Positions 9,925-18,345 of a DNA stretch of 46,953 nucleotides are shown in pieces. A model generated the notes under the pieces. The model made no database searches. It was given only the letters and a program-made list of their open reading frames with translations, and had not been told where the DNA came from. The stretch's first letter is position 1. Each line of letters opens with the position of its first letter. The translations under genes were made by a program, and so were the position numbers. Source of the stretch: an uncultured bacterium (GTDB lineage Bacteria > Dictyoglomota > Dictyoglomia > Dictyoglomales > Dictyoglomaceae); contig CALHLF010000005.1 in NCBI GenBank assembly GCA_938034905.1, forward strand, positions 1-46,953. The letters run 5' to 3'.

Positions 9925-11655
9925 ATGAAAAGGCTGAAAAGGTATATTAAAGATAATTTACATTTTTTTATTATTGCTATTTTCTCTGCAATTTTATCTC
10001 TTTCTTTAGATATGTTTAACCCCAGAATTATAAGGGAAATAATAGATAAAGTAATTCTTGATGATAAATTAGATTTATTCCCTAAGCTTTTATTCTTCTT
10101 AATCTTTATTACCATATCTAGAGTAGTGTTGGGATATTTAAAGGAATATTTTATGGATTTAGGAGGTTCAAGACTTGCTTATGAATTAAGAAGGGATCTT
10201 TTTGAACATCTTCAAAGTTTGCCTTTTTCTTTCTATGACAAGATAAATACAGGAGAACTTATGTCAAGGATAAAGGAGGATATTGAGAATGTATGGTTTA
10301 CTTTTGGATTTGGATTAGTTTTCTTTATAGAACAGGTTTTCTACTTTATAGTTGCAAGTATTATTCTTATGATAATTAATTGGAAATTAACTTTAATTAT
10401 TCTTAGCCTCATGCCCATTGTAGGTTATATTGCTTACAGACTTGAAAGGGAGAATGATGAGGTATATGGAGAAATTTCAGATCAAGGAGTAAGATTAAAT
10501 ACTACTGCTCAAGAGGATATAGCAGGAATTAGAGTTGTTAAATCTTTTGGAAGGGAAAAATTTGAGATGGAGAAATTTTTCAAGGAGAATAGGAAAAACT
10601 ATGAATTAAATGTAAAACAGTCAAAGATATTTGCAAAATATTTTCCTTGGATGGATTTCTTCACAAATATTTCCATTGCTCTTGCTATAACCTTTGGAGG
10701 TTTATTAGTAATTGGAGATAGGATGTCTATTGGCACTTTAGTTGCCTATTCTGGTTATGTGTCTATGATTGTTTGGCCAGTAAGACTGGGAGGGTGGTTG
10801 GTAAATATGCTTGCTCAGTGTAGTGCTTCGTTAAAAAAAATAGAAAAGCTATTTAGAGAAAAATCTGAAAAAATCTCTATGGGAGATCCCATAGAGATCA
10901 GTGAAATTAAGGGAGATATAATCTTTAAGAATGTTTCCTTTAAGTATAAAGATGAATACGTTTTGAAAAATATAAGTTTCCATGTAAGGCCTGGAGAGAC
11001 CCTTGGAATTATGGGACTTACTGGTGCTGGAAAAACAACTCTTATTAATTTATTAGGAAGATTTTATGAGTCATGGGAAGGAGAAATACTAATAGACGGA
11101 ATAGATATAAAAAGTATTGATTTAAGAATTCTAAGAAAGAATTTATCCTATGTTCCTCAAGATGTTTTCCTCTTTTCCGAGACTATAAAGGAAAATCTTT
11201 GCTTGGGAAAAAATATAAAAGAAGAAAAAATATTTCAGGTTTTAAAGGATACAAGGGCATATAATTTTGTTAAAAATCTTCCTGAGAATTTAGAAACGGT
11301 AATTGGGGAAAGGGGATTAGGACTTTCTGGAGGACAAAAACAGAGATTAACAATTGCAAGGGCTTTAATAAGACCATCTAAGATACTCATATTAGATGAT
11401 GCTACTTCTTTCTTGGATATGGAAACAGAACTTTTTATACAAAAGTCTTTAAAAAAATATAGGGGAATTACAAAGATAATTATAACTCATAGAGTTTCCG
11501 CTGTTAAAGATGCTAATGAGATAATCATTCTTGAAAAAGGAGAAATAGTCGAGAGGGGAAATCATGAGGAGCTATTAAGGAGAAAGGGCAAGTACTATGA
11601 AATATATCAAGAGCAGCATGGGAATTATGTATTTATGGAGGAGGATTTGGTATAG
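9925..11655 (+). CDS. Heterodimeric ABC exporter, subunit with degenerate ATP site
   Basis: Fused membrane-domain/ATPase exporter half, 576 residues. ATG 9925 is preferred because AAAGGTGA precedes it; an ATG at 9892 has no ribosome binding site. Six membrane helices fill the first 310 residues. The ATPase follows, with Walker A GLTGAGKTT near 364 and signature LSGGQKQR. Walker B reads ILILDDATS: Asp491 is followed by Asp492 where the catalytic Glu is expected, and the switch His is kept (IITHRVSA). In TM287/TM288 and BmrC/BmrD one subunit has exactly this Glu-to-Asp change. The partner is the next gene. Substrate is unknown; drugs, lipids or peptides are all possible. Confidence 0.92.
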   Translation: MKRLKRYIKDNLHFFIIAIFSAILSLSLDMFNPRIIREIIDKVILDDKLDLFPKLLFFLIFITISRVVLGYLKEYFMDLGGSRLAYELRRDLFEHLQSLPFSFYDKINTGELMSRIKEDIENVWFTFGFGLVFFIEQVFYFIVASIILMIINWKLTLIILSLMPIVGYIAYRLERENDEVYGEISDQGVRLNTTAQEDIAGIRVVKSFGREKFEMEKFFKENRKNYELNVKQSKIFAKYFPWMDFFTNISIALAITFGGLLVIGDRMSIGTLVAYSGYVSMIVWPVRLGGWLVNMLAQCSASLKKIEKLFREKSEKISMGDPIEISEIKGDIIFKNVSFKYKDEYVLKNISFHVRPGETLGIMGLTGAGKTTLINLLGRFYESWEGEILIDGIDIKSIDLRILRKNLSYVPQDVFLFSETIKENLCLGKNIKEEKIFQVLKDTRAYNFVKNLPENLETVIGERGLGLSGGQKQRLTIARALIRPSKILILDDATSFLDMETELFIQKSLKKYRGITKIIITHRVSAVKDANEIIILEKGEIVERGNHEELLRRKGKYYEIYQEQHGNYVFMEEDLV

Positions 11656-13452
11656 ATGCCTTATAGTTTAAGGGAAGATGAGAAATTAGAAGAAAAAGTC
11701 AGTTTTGAAATATTAAAGAGACTTTTTAAATATCTAAAGCCTTTTAAAAAGGAAATTTTTATAGTTCTTCTTTTCATATTTATAGTAATGTTAGTAGATC
11801 TTGCGAATCCATATTTCATGAAACTTGCTATTGATAAATATATAAAAAATAAAGATTCAAAGGGTTTAATCTCTGTTGGGATAATAGTTTTGATATTAAA
11901 CTTAATATCTGTTTTCTCAGCAAAAAGGAGAACGGAGAGAATGGCCAATATTACCCATAGTGTTCTTTTAAATATAAGGCAGGACTTATACAATCATATT
12001 CAAAAACTTTCCTTTAACTTTTTTGATGAAAGACCTGTGGGAAAAATATTAGCAAGAATAATAGGAGATGTAAATTCTCTAACTAATTTATTCAATATGA
12101 GTATAACAAATTTAATTCCTGACATTGCAACTATTATTGCTACTTCTTGTATAATGTTTTATCTTAATCCAAAGCTTACCTTATATGGTTTAAGTACATT
12201 ACCTTTCTTAGTGATAACCCTTTTTTCAATTCAAGTTATAAGTAGAAGAAGATGGCAAGTAGTAAGAAAGAAAAATTCAACTCTTAACGCCTTCACCCAT
12301 GAGAATTTCTCTGGAATAAGAGTGGTTAAATATTTTACAGCAGAAAAATATAGAAAAAAGCTATTTTCTGAGCTGGCATGGGAGGTTAGAGAGGCTTTTG
12401 TTAAAGCGGTAAGGATTAATGATATGTTCTGGCCTATAGTGGAATTTTCTTGGGGTATCGGGACATTTATTACCTTTTATTTTGGTATAAAAATGATACA
12501 TTCTGGAAATATTACCATAGGGCTTCTTATCGCCTTTATCAATTATATATCTATGTTTTGGAGACCTATTATGAATCTCAGCAATTTTTATAACAGTCTC
12601 ATTACTGGTATGGCAAGTGCTGAAAGAATTTTTGAGATTATGGATATTGAGCCTGCTATTTTGGAAAGGGAAAATGCTTTAGAGTTGGATATTAAAGGAG
12701 AAATTGAGTTTAAAAATGTATCTTTTTCCTATGATGGAAGAAAGAAAGTTTTAGATGATGTAAGTTTCAAAATAAAACCTGGAGAGAAAATTGCTTTAGT
12801 AGGGCATACAGGTGCTGGAAAGACTACTATTGTAAATTTAATATGTAGATTTTATGATCCTCAAGAGGGAGAGATTCTAATTGATGGAGTTAATATAAAA
12901 GATATAAAATTAGAAAGCTTAAGAAAGCAAATTGGAGTAATGTTTCAAGATACTTTTTTATTCTCAGGTAGTGTATTGGATAATATTAAATATGGAAATC
13001 TTGATGCTAATTATGAGGAAATAGTGGAAACTTCCAAAAAGGTCTATGCTCATAACTTTATTACTTCTCTTGAGAAGGGATATGAGACCGATGTGCAAGA
13101 AAGGGGGATAAGACTTTCTACAGGACAAAGACAGCTCATTTCCTTAGCAAGAACCTTAATTGCAAATCCTAAAATTCTAATTCTTGATGAAGCAACATCA
13201 AGTATAGATACCTATACAGAGAGACTTCTCCAAAAGGGGATAGAGAGATTATTGGAAGGGAGAACATCTATTATTATTGCCCATAGGCTTTCCACAGTGC
13301 AAAATGCAGATAGGATATTTGTTGTCGAAAATGGGAAAATTGTAGAGATGGGTACCCATGATGAGCTTATGGAAAATAAAGGTATCTATTATGAGATGTT
13401 TACATCTCAATTTAAATATTGGGAGGAAAAGGAGAAGGAAATTATCTCTTAA
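11656..13452 (+). CDS. Heterodimeric ABC exporter, catalytic subunit
   Basis: Second exporter half, 598 residues, with its ATG directly after the TAG of the first. It has a six-helix membrane domain and an ATPase with Walker A GHTGAGKTT, Walker B ILILDEATSSID with the normal catalytic Glu512, and switch His in IIAHRLST. The signature is LSTGQRQ rather than LSGGQ. In heterodimers the canonical composite site pairs this subunit's Walker B with the partner's LSGGQ motif, and the degenerate site pairs the Asp subunit with this altered signature, so both changes fall on the same site. The gene abuts the convergent DinB-like gene with no bases between the stop codons and no terminator in between. 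Confidence 0.93.
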   Translation: MPYSLREDEKLEEKVSFEILKRLFKYLKPFKKEIFIVLLFIFIVMLVDLANPYFMKLAIDKYIKNKDSKGLISVGIIVLILNLISVFSAKRRTERMANITHSVLLNIRQDLYNHIQKLSFNFFDERPVGKILARIIGDVNSLTNLFNMSITNLIPDIATIIATSCIMFYLNPKLTLYGLSTLPFLVITLFSIQVISRRRWQVVRKKNSTLNAFTHENFSGIRVVKYFTAEKYRKKLFSELAWEVREAFVKAVRINDMFWPIVEFSWGIGTFITFYFGIKMIHSGNITIGLLIAFINYISMFWRPIMNLSNFYNSLITGMASAERIFEIMDIEPAILERENALELDIKGEIEFKNVSFSYDGRKKVLDDVSFKIKPGEKIALVGHTGAGKTTIVNLICRFYDPQEGEILIDGVNIKDIKLESLRKQIGVMFQDTFLFSGSVLDNIKYGNLDANYEEIVETSKKVYAHNFITSLEKGYETDVQERGIRLSTGQRQLISLARTLIANPKILILDEATSSIDTYTERLLQKGIERLLEGRTSIIIAHRLSTVQNADRIFVVENGKIVEMGTHDELMENKGIYYEMFTSQFKYWEEKEKEIIS

Positions 13453-13920
13453 TTATACCTCAATCCCCATAAGTTGTAGAAGAATAACTATTTGTCCCAC
13501 ATGATAACAATCATGGCTAAGAACACCATAAAGGTTTTCTTCTAATGTGCCATATTCTCCAAAGGGTTTATCTAAGTCTTCATCAGTTTTGTTACTTAGA
13601 AGAGTAATTAACTTTTCATGGGAATTTTTCAATTTTTCTACTATATCTTTCCATTCTTTTTCCGATACTTCTTCAGGAGTTTTAAATTCTTCTTCAGAGG
13701 TTGGTTCTTTTCCTTCTAAAAGATTTACTAAATATTCCTTTCCAAAAATTAAATGATTTATGATTTCCCAAATAGAATGTATCTTATTTTGTTTCCAAAT
13801 AGCCTCCTTTACAGAAACCTTTTCAAGAATATCTAAAACTGAGTGGGACCAAAGTCCAGCATCTTTTTGAAAAGCCTTATTTAAATAATTAATAAGATTT
13901 TCTATTCTTGATTTGCTCAT
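13453..13920 (-). CDS. DinB/YfiT-fold protein
   Basis: Small cytoplasmic four-helix protein of 155 residues. The DinB superfamily binds a divalent metal through three His. Here NHLIFG (after IWEII) supplies the first, and SHDCYHVGQIV near the C terminus supplies the other two, spaced as in the family. Members include bacillithiol- or mycothiol-dependent transferases and many proteins of unknown role. GGGAGGG precedes the ATG. It is a single gene, convergent with the exporter operon and divergent from the HD-GYP gene. Family is secure; the reaction is not known. Confidence 0.82.
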   Translation of the reverse strand: MSKSRIENLINYLNKAFQKDAGLWSHSVLDILEKVSVKEAIWKQNKIHSIWEIINHLIFGKEYLVNLLEGKEPTSEEEFKTPEEVSEKEWKDIVEKLKNSHEKLITLLSNKTDEDLDKPFGEYGTLEENLYGVLSHDCYHVGQIVILLQLMGIEV

Positions 13921-13959
13921 ATAAGGCCCTCCCTTTTAGTTTTTTATCCATCTAATTAA

Positions 13960-13968
13960 ATTGTAGCA
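13960..13968 (-). promoter_or_regulatory. Possible extended -10 of the DinB-like gene
   Basis: On the minus strand the region reads TGC TACAAT, an extended -10, about 40 bases before the start codon. No convincing -35 is seen. The opposite-strand promoter for the HD-GYP gene could not be placed. Confidence 0.35.
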
Positions 13969-14020
13969 TAATTTAATAAAAGATGTTATCCTAATATAAG
14001 AAAATTTGGAGGGAATTTTT

Positions 14021-15418
14021 ATGGTAAATGTAAATATAGAAAATAATGAAAAAGAGTCTTTTGAAGATATTGTTAAAAGTATATCTAAAATTTTGAAAAG
14101 AAATTTAAAAATTCATATATCCTTAGAAAAATTAAATAGATTAACTTATAAAGAAGAGGTCATTTCAAATAAAAAAATCTCAATTCCTATTAAAACTACA
14201 TATTTTTCTTTTATGCTTACTGGGGTGGGAATAGAAAGAGATCTTAATAATAAAGATATTGAGTTTCTTAAAATTTTAGCCCTACTTATTAAAGGATATT
14301 TGGAAAAAGAAGAGGCAAAGATTTTAAAAGATCTCACCCTTTCCTTTATATCAAAAAGAAATATTAATGAACTCTTTAAAGAGATCCTTGAAAAATTAGA
14401 GAAAATTATACCTTATACATCAGCAAGTATAGGACTTTTAGAAGATGATACCCTAAAATATTTATCCTTTCGAGGATACGAAAAATATAAAGCAGATAAA
14501 TTTATGAGTTCTTTTAATATGAGAAGAGAAGATTTTTATACTCTTGATACTGTCTTAAAGACTAAAAAACCTCTTCTTATAGAGGATACAAAGGATTATC
14601 CCTTTTGGGTTTATATTCCAGAAACTGCCTGGATAAGATCTTTTCTAATGATTCCCATAATCTATGAAGGTGAAATTACTGGAATCATAAGTTTTGATAG
14701 CGATAAAGCTTATACTTTTTCTAAGGAAGATATTGAAAAAATGAGTTCTTTTATCCCAATTTTTGCTCTTTCCTTAGAAAATGCAAAACTTTATGAATCT
14801 CTTAAGAGGGAGTTAGAGGAAAAAGTAATTATTGAAAAAAGACTGAAATCATCCCTTTATCAGGTAATAAAAATAGCATCAGATTTGGTAGAAATAAAGG
14901 ATCCTTATACTGCAGGACATCAAAAGAAGGTGGCAAGAATTTCTGTAGTTATTGGAAGAGAAATGGGATTACCTCAAGAAAAAGTTAGATATATTGCGAT
15001 ATGTGCTCTTCTTCATGATATTGGAAAGATTGCTATCCCCTCGGAAATACTCAATAAACCATCCGCTTTAAATCCTCTTGAAAGAAGACTTGTAAATATT
15101 CATTCTGAGATAGGATATAATATTCTCAAAAAGATAAATATATTGGGAGAAGTTGCACCTGTAATATATCAGCACCATGAAAGATGGGATGGTTCTGGAT
15201 ATCCATTAGGATTGAAGGATGATGAAATACTTCTTGAGGCAAGGATTATTGCGGTAGTAGATGTATTTGAGGCTATGACTTCTCATAGACCTTATCGCCC
15301 TGCTTTGCCTTTAGAATCTGCAATAAAAGAAATTTTAGATAAAAAGGGTATTCTTTATGATCCATTGGTAGTGGATGCTTTTATCCAAGCCTTAAAAAAT
15401 GGGAAAATAAGAATATGA
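14021..15418 (+). CDS. GAF and HD-GYP domain protein, probable cyclic-di-GMP phosphodiesterase
   Basis: Signalling protein of 465 residues. The ATG at 14021 follows GGAGGG; a TTG 15 bases upstream overlaps that site and is rejected. An N-terminal region of about 100 residues is unassigned. A GAF-like sensory domain follows (about 105-255, with SFLMIPIIYEGEITGIISFD), then a short coiled linker and an HD-GYP domain (about 283-455). Metal-binding and diagnostic residues are present: His332-Asp333 in LLHDIGKIAIP, His385-His386 in HHERWDGSGYP, then ARIIAVVDVFEAMTS. The GYP triad is intact, so activity on cyclic di-GMP is likely. No membrane segments are seen. It stands alone; the ligand of the GAF domain is unknown. 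Confidence 0.88.
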   Translation: MVNVNIENNEKESFEDIVKSISKILKRNLKIHISLEKLNRLTYKEEVISNKKISIPIKTTYFSFMLTGVGIERDLNNKDIEFLKILALLIKGYLEKEEAKILKDLTLSFISKRNINELFKEILEKLEKIIPYTSASIGLLEDDTLKYLSFRGYEKYKADKFMSSFNMRREDFYTLDTVLKTKKPLLIEDTKDYPFWVYIPETAWIRSFLMIPIIYEGEITGIISFDSDKAYTFSKEDIEKMSSFIPIFALSLENAKLYESLKRELEEKVIIEKRLKSSLYQVIKIASDLVEIKDPYTAGHQKKVARISVVIGREMGLPQEKVRYIAICALLHDIGKIAIPSEILNKPSALNPLERRLVNIHSEIGYNILKKINILGEVAPVIYQHHERWDGSGYPLGLKDDEILLEARIIAVVDVFEAMTSHRPYRPALPLESAIKEILDKKGILYDPLVVDAFIQALKNGKIRI

Positions 15419-15425
15419 AGAAAAG

Positions 15426-15743
15426 ATAGTTACCATAAAGGATATAGCAAGAGAGGCAAAGGTAAGTCCTACTAATGTCTCAAATGTGATTCATAAAGAA
15501 AAGGATAGAATTATAATTTCTAAAAATCTTCTGATTGTAAAGACTTCAGATCAAAGAGAGCTCAAATTCATGAAAAATTTAGAATTGTTTTAAGGAGTTA
15601 TTCCTGAAAAATCATTTAGTGGAAAAGTTGCTCTTAAAAAGCCTATTTCTACAAGTGGCTACCAAGATGTTTATATTCTAAGATATATAGTAGCTGAAGG
15701 AATTAAAAGCTATTTGGAAGGAAAAAGCCTTTATATATTCTAA
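15426..15743 (+). pseudogene. Decayed LacI-like regulator gene
   Basis: The frame from 15429 encodes VTIKDIAREAKVSPTNVSNV, a clear LacI helix-turn-helix, then IHKEKDRI. The residues after that do not continue the family pattern. The frame hits TAA at 15591-15593, then stays open in the same frame for 49 codons to TAA at 15741. The codon where the start is expected (15426-15428) is ATA, not a start. The second part (GKVALKKPISTSGYQDVYIL and on) was not recognised. Lost start, in-frame stop and missing sensor domain together point to a dead gene. The remaining bases to the terminator (15744-15864) show nothing recognisable. Confidence 0.72.
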
Positions 15744-15864
15744 AGAGAGGTTAAAATATATACAAAATTATACTGATCCTTGTATCAGACTTATCCATTT
15801 CTTTTAGCATGGAATAGAGAGATATCATATGGAAAATTTCTATTAAGGTAAATGAAAGAAGAGA

Positions 15865-15895
15865 AAAAAGCCTCCTTTTATTCAGGAGGCTTTTT
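15865..15895. terminator. Bidirectional terminator
   Basis: Perfect 11-bp stem AAAAAGCCTCC / GGAGGCTTTTT around a 9-base loop. It has T runs on both strands and serves the plus-strand unit before it and the minus-strand fabI-mocA unit. The stop codon of the dehydrogenase overlaps its edge. Confidence 0.92.
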
Positions 15896-16898
15896 ATATT
15901 ACTTCTTCAAGTTTTACTGGTCTTTTTTCTTTAAAACTTCTCTTAGCAGCTAAGGAAACTCTTAAAGATTCTAAGGCATCCTTAGGTCCTGGAGAAGGCT
16001 TTCTTCCTTCTGAAATTGCTTTAAAGAAGGCTTCAATTTCTAATTTATATGCATCTTTGAATCTATCCATAAAGAAATAGTATTGATCCGCATAATGTCC
16101 TTTATCAGTAAAATGCCAGAGATGAGTCTTAGGAAGATCCTCTAATACAATTTTCCCCTTTTCTCCATGAATCTCTACTCTGATATCGTATCCATAGATT
16201 GCCCTTCTCGAATTCTCAATAACTCCTAAGGCACCATTTTTAAATCTTAATAAGGTTATTGCAGTATCTACATCCTCCAATTCTCCAATTTTGGGATCTA
16301 TTAAAACATTTCCCCATGCTACCACTTCATCTACTTCTCCCATTAAGAATCTTGCTACATCGAAGTCATGGATTGCCATGTCTACAAATATTCCTCCAGA
16401 AACTTTTAAATACTCCAAGGGAGGAGGAGCTGGATCCCGGGTCAAGCTTGAGAACTGTTCTAAGTTTCCTAACTTTCCCTCTTCAATTAATTCCTTTGCC
16501 TTTGAATAAGAAGGGTCATATCTTCTTTGAAATCCAATTTGAAAGGGAACGTTCATTTCTTCGACAATTTTTACAGCCTCCTCTGTTTCCTGAAGATCAA
16601 GAGCTATTGGCTTCTCACAAAATATTGCCCTTTTATTTTTTGCAGATAATTTTATATAATGGGCATGGGTGTTTGTGGGTGTTACAATTATTACTGCTTC
16701 CACATTAGGCTCTAATATTGCAGATTCAGGATCATCAGAAGCTCTTTCTGCCTTTGCAAAAACTTGGGCCCTTTTTGCATATTCTAATATAGGATCTGCT
16801 ACTACAACCACTTTGACATTGGGAAGAGAACTTAAATTTTTGGCATGTTCCTGTCCCATTCTTCCTGCCCCTAAAAGAGCCACACCTATCCTTTCCAT
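15894..16898 (-). CDS. iolG: Gfo/Idh/MocA oxidoreductase, inositol 2-dehydrogenase-like
   Basis: NAD(P)-dependent cytoplasmic dehydrogenase acting on a sugar or cyclitol, 334 residues. The N-terminal Rossmann fold shows GAGRMGQEHAKNL. The family EKP motif is in FCEKPIALDLQE, and the substrate-domain motif GGIFVDMAIHDFDVARFLMGE contains the DxxxHDxD residues used in catalysis. These segments read most like myo-inositol 2-dehydrogenases, but this family is broad and the substrate is uncertain; no other iol genes are nearby. It follows fabI by 9 bases with its own GGAGGG site. Pairing with a fatty-acid enzyme gives no functional hint. Confidence 0.85.
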   Translation of the reverse strand: MERIGVALLGAGRMGQEHAKNLSSLPNVKVVVVADPILEYAKRAQVFAKAERASDDPESAILEPNVEAVIIVTPTNTHAHYIKLSAKNKRAIFCEKPIALDLQETEEAVKIVEEMNVPFQIGFQRRYDPSYSKAKELIEEGKLGNLEQFSSLTRDPAPPPLEYLKVSGGIFVDMAIHDFDVARFLMGEVDEVVAWGNVLIDPKIGELEDVDTAITLLRFKNGALGVIENSRRAIYGYDIRVEIHGEKGKIVLEDLPKTHLWHFTDKGHYADQYYFFMDRFKDAYKLEIEAFFKAISEGRKPSPGPKDALESLRVSLAAKRSFKEKRPVKLEEVI

Positions 16899-16907
16899 TT
16901 TTCCCTC

Positions 16908-17672
16908 CTAAATTCCCATAATATTATATCCTGCGTCAACATAAATAACTTCACCAGTAATTCCTGAGGAAAGATTGCTAAGTAAAAAACTTGCAGTATC
17001 TCCAACTTCTCTGTGTTCAATATTTCTTTTTAATGGAGCCCTTTCTTTATGATATTCTAAAATGTCGGTAAATCTGGAAATTCCCCTCGCAGCTAAGGTA
17101 CTTAATGGCCCAGCAGATATAGCATTTACTCTAATATTATCTTTTCCGAGCTCATATGCTAAATACCTAACCGAAGATTCCAATGCAGATTTTGCAATCC
17201 CCATTACATTATAATTTGGAATTACCTTTTCAGAACCATAATATGTTAATGTAATAATGCTTGATGGAGAATTTAATATTCTTCGAAATAATCGACTCAT
17301 AGAGATAAAAGAGTAAACACTTATCTCCATAGCAATTTTAAAAGCTTCCTTAGATGTTTCTAAAAAAGGAGATTTTAAGGCCTCAGTGGGAGCGTATGCG
17401 ATAGAATGGACAAAACCATCAATTTTTCCTACATTTTTTTCTATTTCTTCTACAGCTTTTTCTATATTTCCATCATCTGAAACATCGCACTCTACTAATA
17501 AAGTTTTTTGGGGAAGTTCTTTTACTAATTCTTCTACATTATCTTTAAATCTTTCATTTTGATATCCTATTATTACTTCTCCTCCAAATTTTACAATAGA
17601 TTGAGCAATCGCCCATGCAATACTTTTCTTGTTAGCCACATTAAAAACTGCAATTTTCTTCCCTTCTAACAT
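16908..17672 (-). CDS. fabI: Enoyl-[acyl-carrier-protein] reductase FabI
   Basis: NADH-dependent last step of fatty-acid elongation, 254 residues, the normal FabI size. It is a divergent short-chain dehydrogenase: NKKSIAWAIAQSIVKFG is the nucleotide-binding loop of FabI rather than the GxxxGxG of ordinary family members. The catalytic Tyr and Lys are in NYNVMGIAKSALE (Y-x6-K), followed by VRYLAYELGKDNIRVNAISAGPLSTLAARGI, a FabI hallmark, and a C-terminal SGITGEVIYVDAGY. It has a GGAGGG site and its own promoter (17697-17725). Other fab genes are not in the window. Confidence in the assignment is high. Confidence 0.92.
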   Translation of the reverse strand: MLEGKKIAVFNVANKKSIAWAIAQSIVKFGGEVIIGYQNERFKDNVEELVKELPQKTLLVECDVSDDGNIEKAVEEIEKNVGKIDGFVHSIAYAPTEALKSPFLETSKEAFKIAMEISVYSFISMSRLFRRILNSPSSIITLTYYGSEKVIPNYNVMGIAKSALESSVRYLAYELGKDNIRVNAISAGPLSTLAARGISRFTDILEYHKERAPLKRNIEHREVGDTASFLLSNLSSGITGEVIYVDAGYNIMGI

Positions 17673-17696
17673 ATAAGCCCTCCTTTCTTTTTTAAT

Positions 17697-17725
17697 ATAT
17701 TAAACTTTTATTAAAAAACTTGCAA
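17697..17725 (-). promoter_or_regulatory. Promoter of fabI
   Basis: On the minus strand TTGCAA (17720-17725), 17-base spacer, TAATAT (17697-17702). The -35 hexamer is a palindrome and is shared with the divergent promoter. Confidence 0.72.
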
Positions 17726-17748
17726 CCTTCAAAAGATTTATATAGAAT
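17720..17748 (+). promoter_or_regulatory. Probable promoter of the carbonic anhydrase-serA operon
   Basis: TTGCAA (17720-17725), 17-base spacer, TAGAAT (17743-17748). The leader to the first codon is about 80 bases; I see no riboswitch or attenuator in it. Confidence 0.55.
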
Positions 17749-17835
17749 ATAAACTCAAAAGAGAAATTTCAATGGCGAAATAAGAGGGATGCTCATTATA
17801 AATTACACTTCTTCCCTACAGAAAGGAGTGAAAAT

Positions 17836-18339
17836 CTGATTAAAGAATTTCAAGGTAAAATTCCAAAGATCTCCGAGGATACTTATATCTCAGAAGAAGC
17901 AGTAATCATCGGTGATGTTATTTTAGAAAGAGGAGTAAGTATATGGCCCTTTGCAGTATTAAGGGGAGATTTAGATAGAATTTATGTTGGCCCATATACC
18001 AATATTCAAGAGGGCACGATTGTACATGTAGATAAAGGATTCCCCGTTGAAATTGGGGAAAATGTAGTTATTGGACATTCTGCAATAATTCATGGATGTA
18101 AAATTGGAAATAATTCTCTTATTGGTATGAGGGCAGTAATTTTAGATGGTGTAGAAATTGGAGAAAGATGTATTATTGGAGCAGGAGCTTTAATTCCTCA
18201 AGGTAAAAAAATTCCTCCAGATTCTTTGGTATTGGGAATCCCAGGCCAGATTGTTCGACAGGTAAGAGGGGAAGAATTGGAAAAAATTAAAGAAAATATA
18301 AGATTATACTATGAACTAAGTAAATTATATAGGAGGTGA
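17836..18339 (+). CDS. Gamma-class carbonic anhydrase family protein with a CTG start
   Basis: Left-handed beta-helix protein of 167 residues; family members hydrate CO2 or act as acyl-transfer-like proteins. Hexapeptide repeats run through most of the length (AVIIGDVILERGVSIWP and on). The three zinc ligands of the family are in place: His64 in TIVHVD, His81 and His86 in IGHSAIIHG. No ATG, GTG or TTG lies at the right place. The family-conserved N terminus (IKEFQGKIPKISEDTYIS) begins right after CTG 17836, which lies 7 bases from AGGAG. Starting at the internal ATG 18127 would discard more than half of the fold. It is first in an operon with an aminotransferase (6-base gap). Confidence 0.85.
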   Translation: MIKEFQGKIPKISEDTYISEEAVIIGDVILERGVSIWPFAVLRGDLDRIYVGPYTNIQEGTIVHVDKGFPVEIGENVVIGHSAIIHGCKIGNNSLIGMRAVILDGVEIGERCIIGAGALIPQGKKIPPDSLVLGIPGQIVRQVRGEELEKIKENIRLYYELSKLYRR

Positions 18340-18345
18340 AGCTTT

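Noticed and set aside
16259-16911. Plus-strand frames of up to 149 codons opposite the MocA/IolG gene
   Set aside because: They are shadows of a gene with intact family motifs on the minus strand.
18127-18339. A 70-residue protein starting at ATG 18127
   Set aside because: It is the C-terminal part of the carbonic anhydrase family protein. The frame is open to 17836 and upstream codons carry conserved residues, including zinc ligands.
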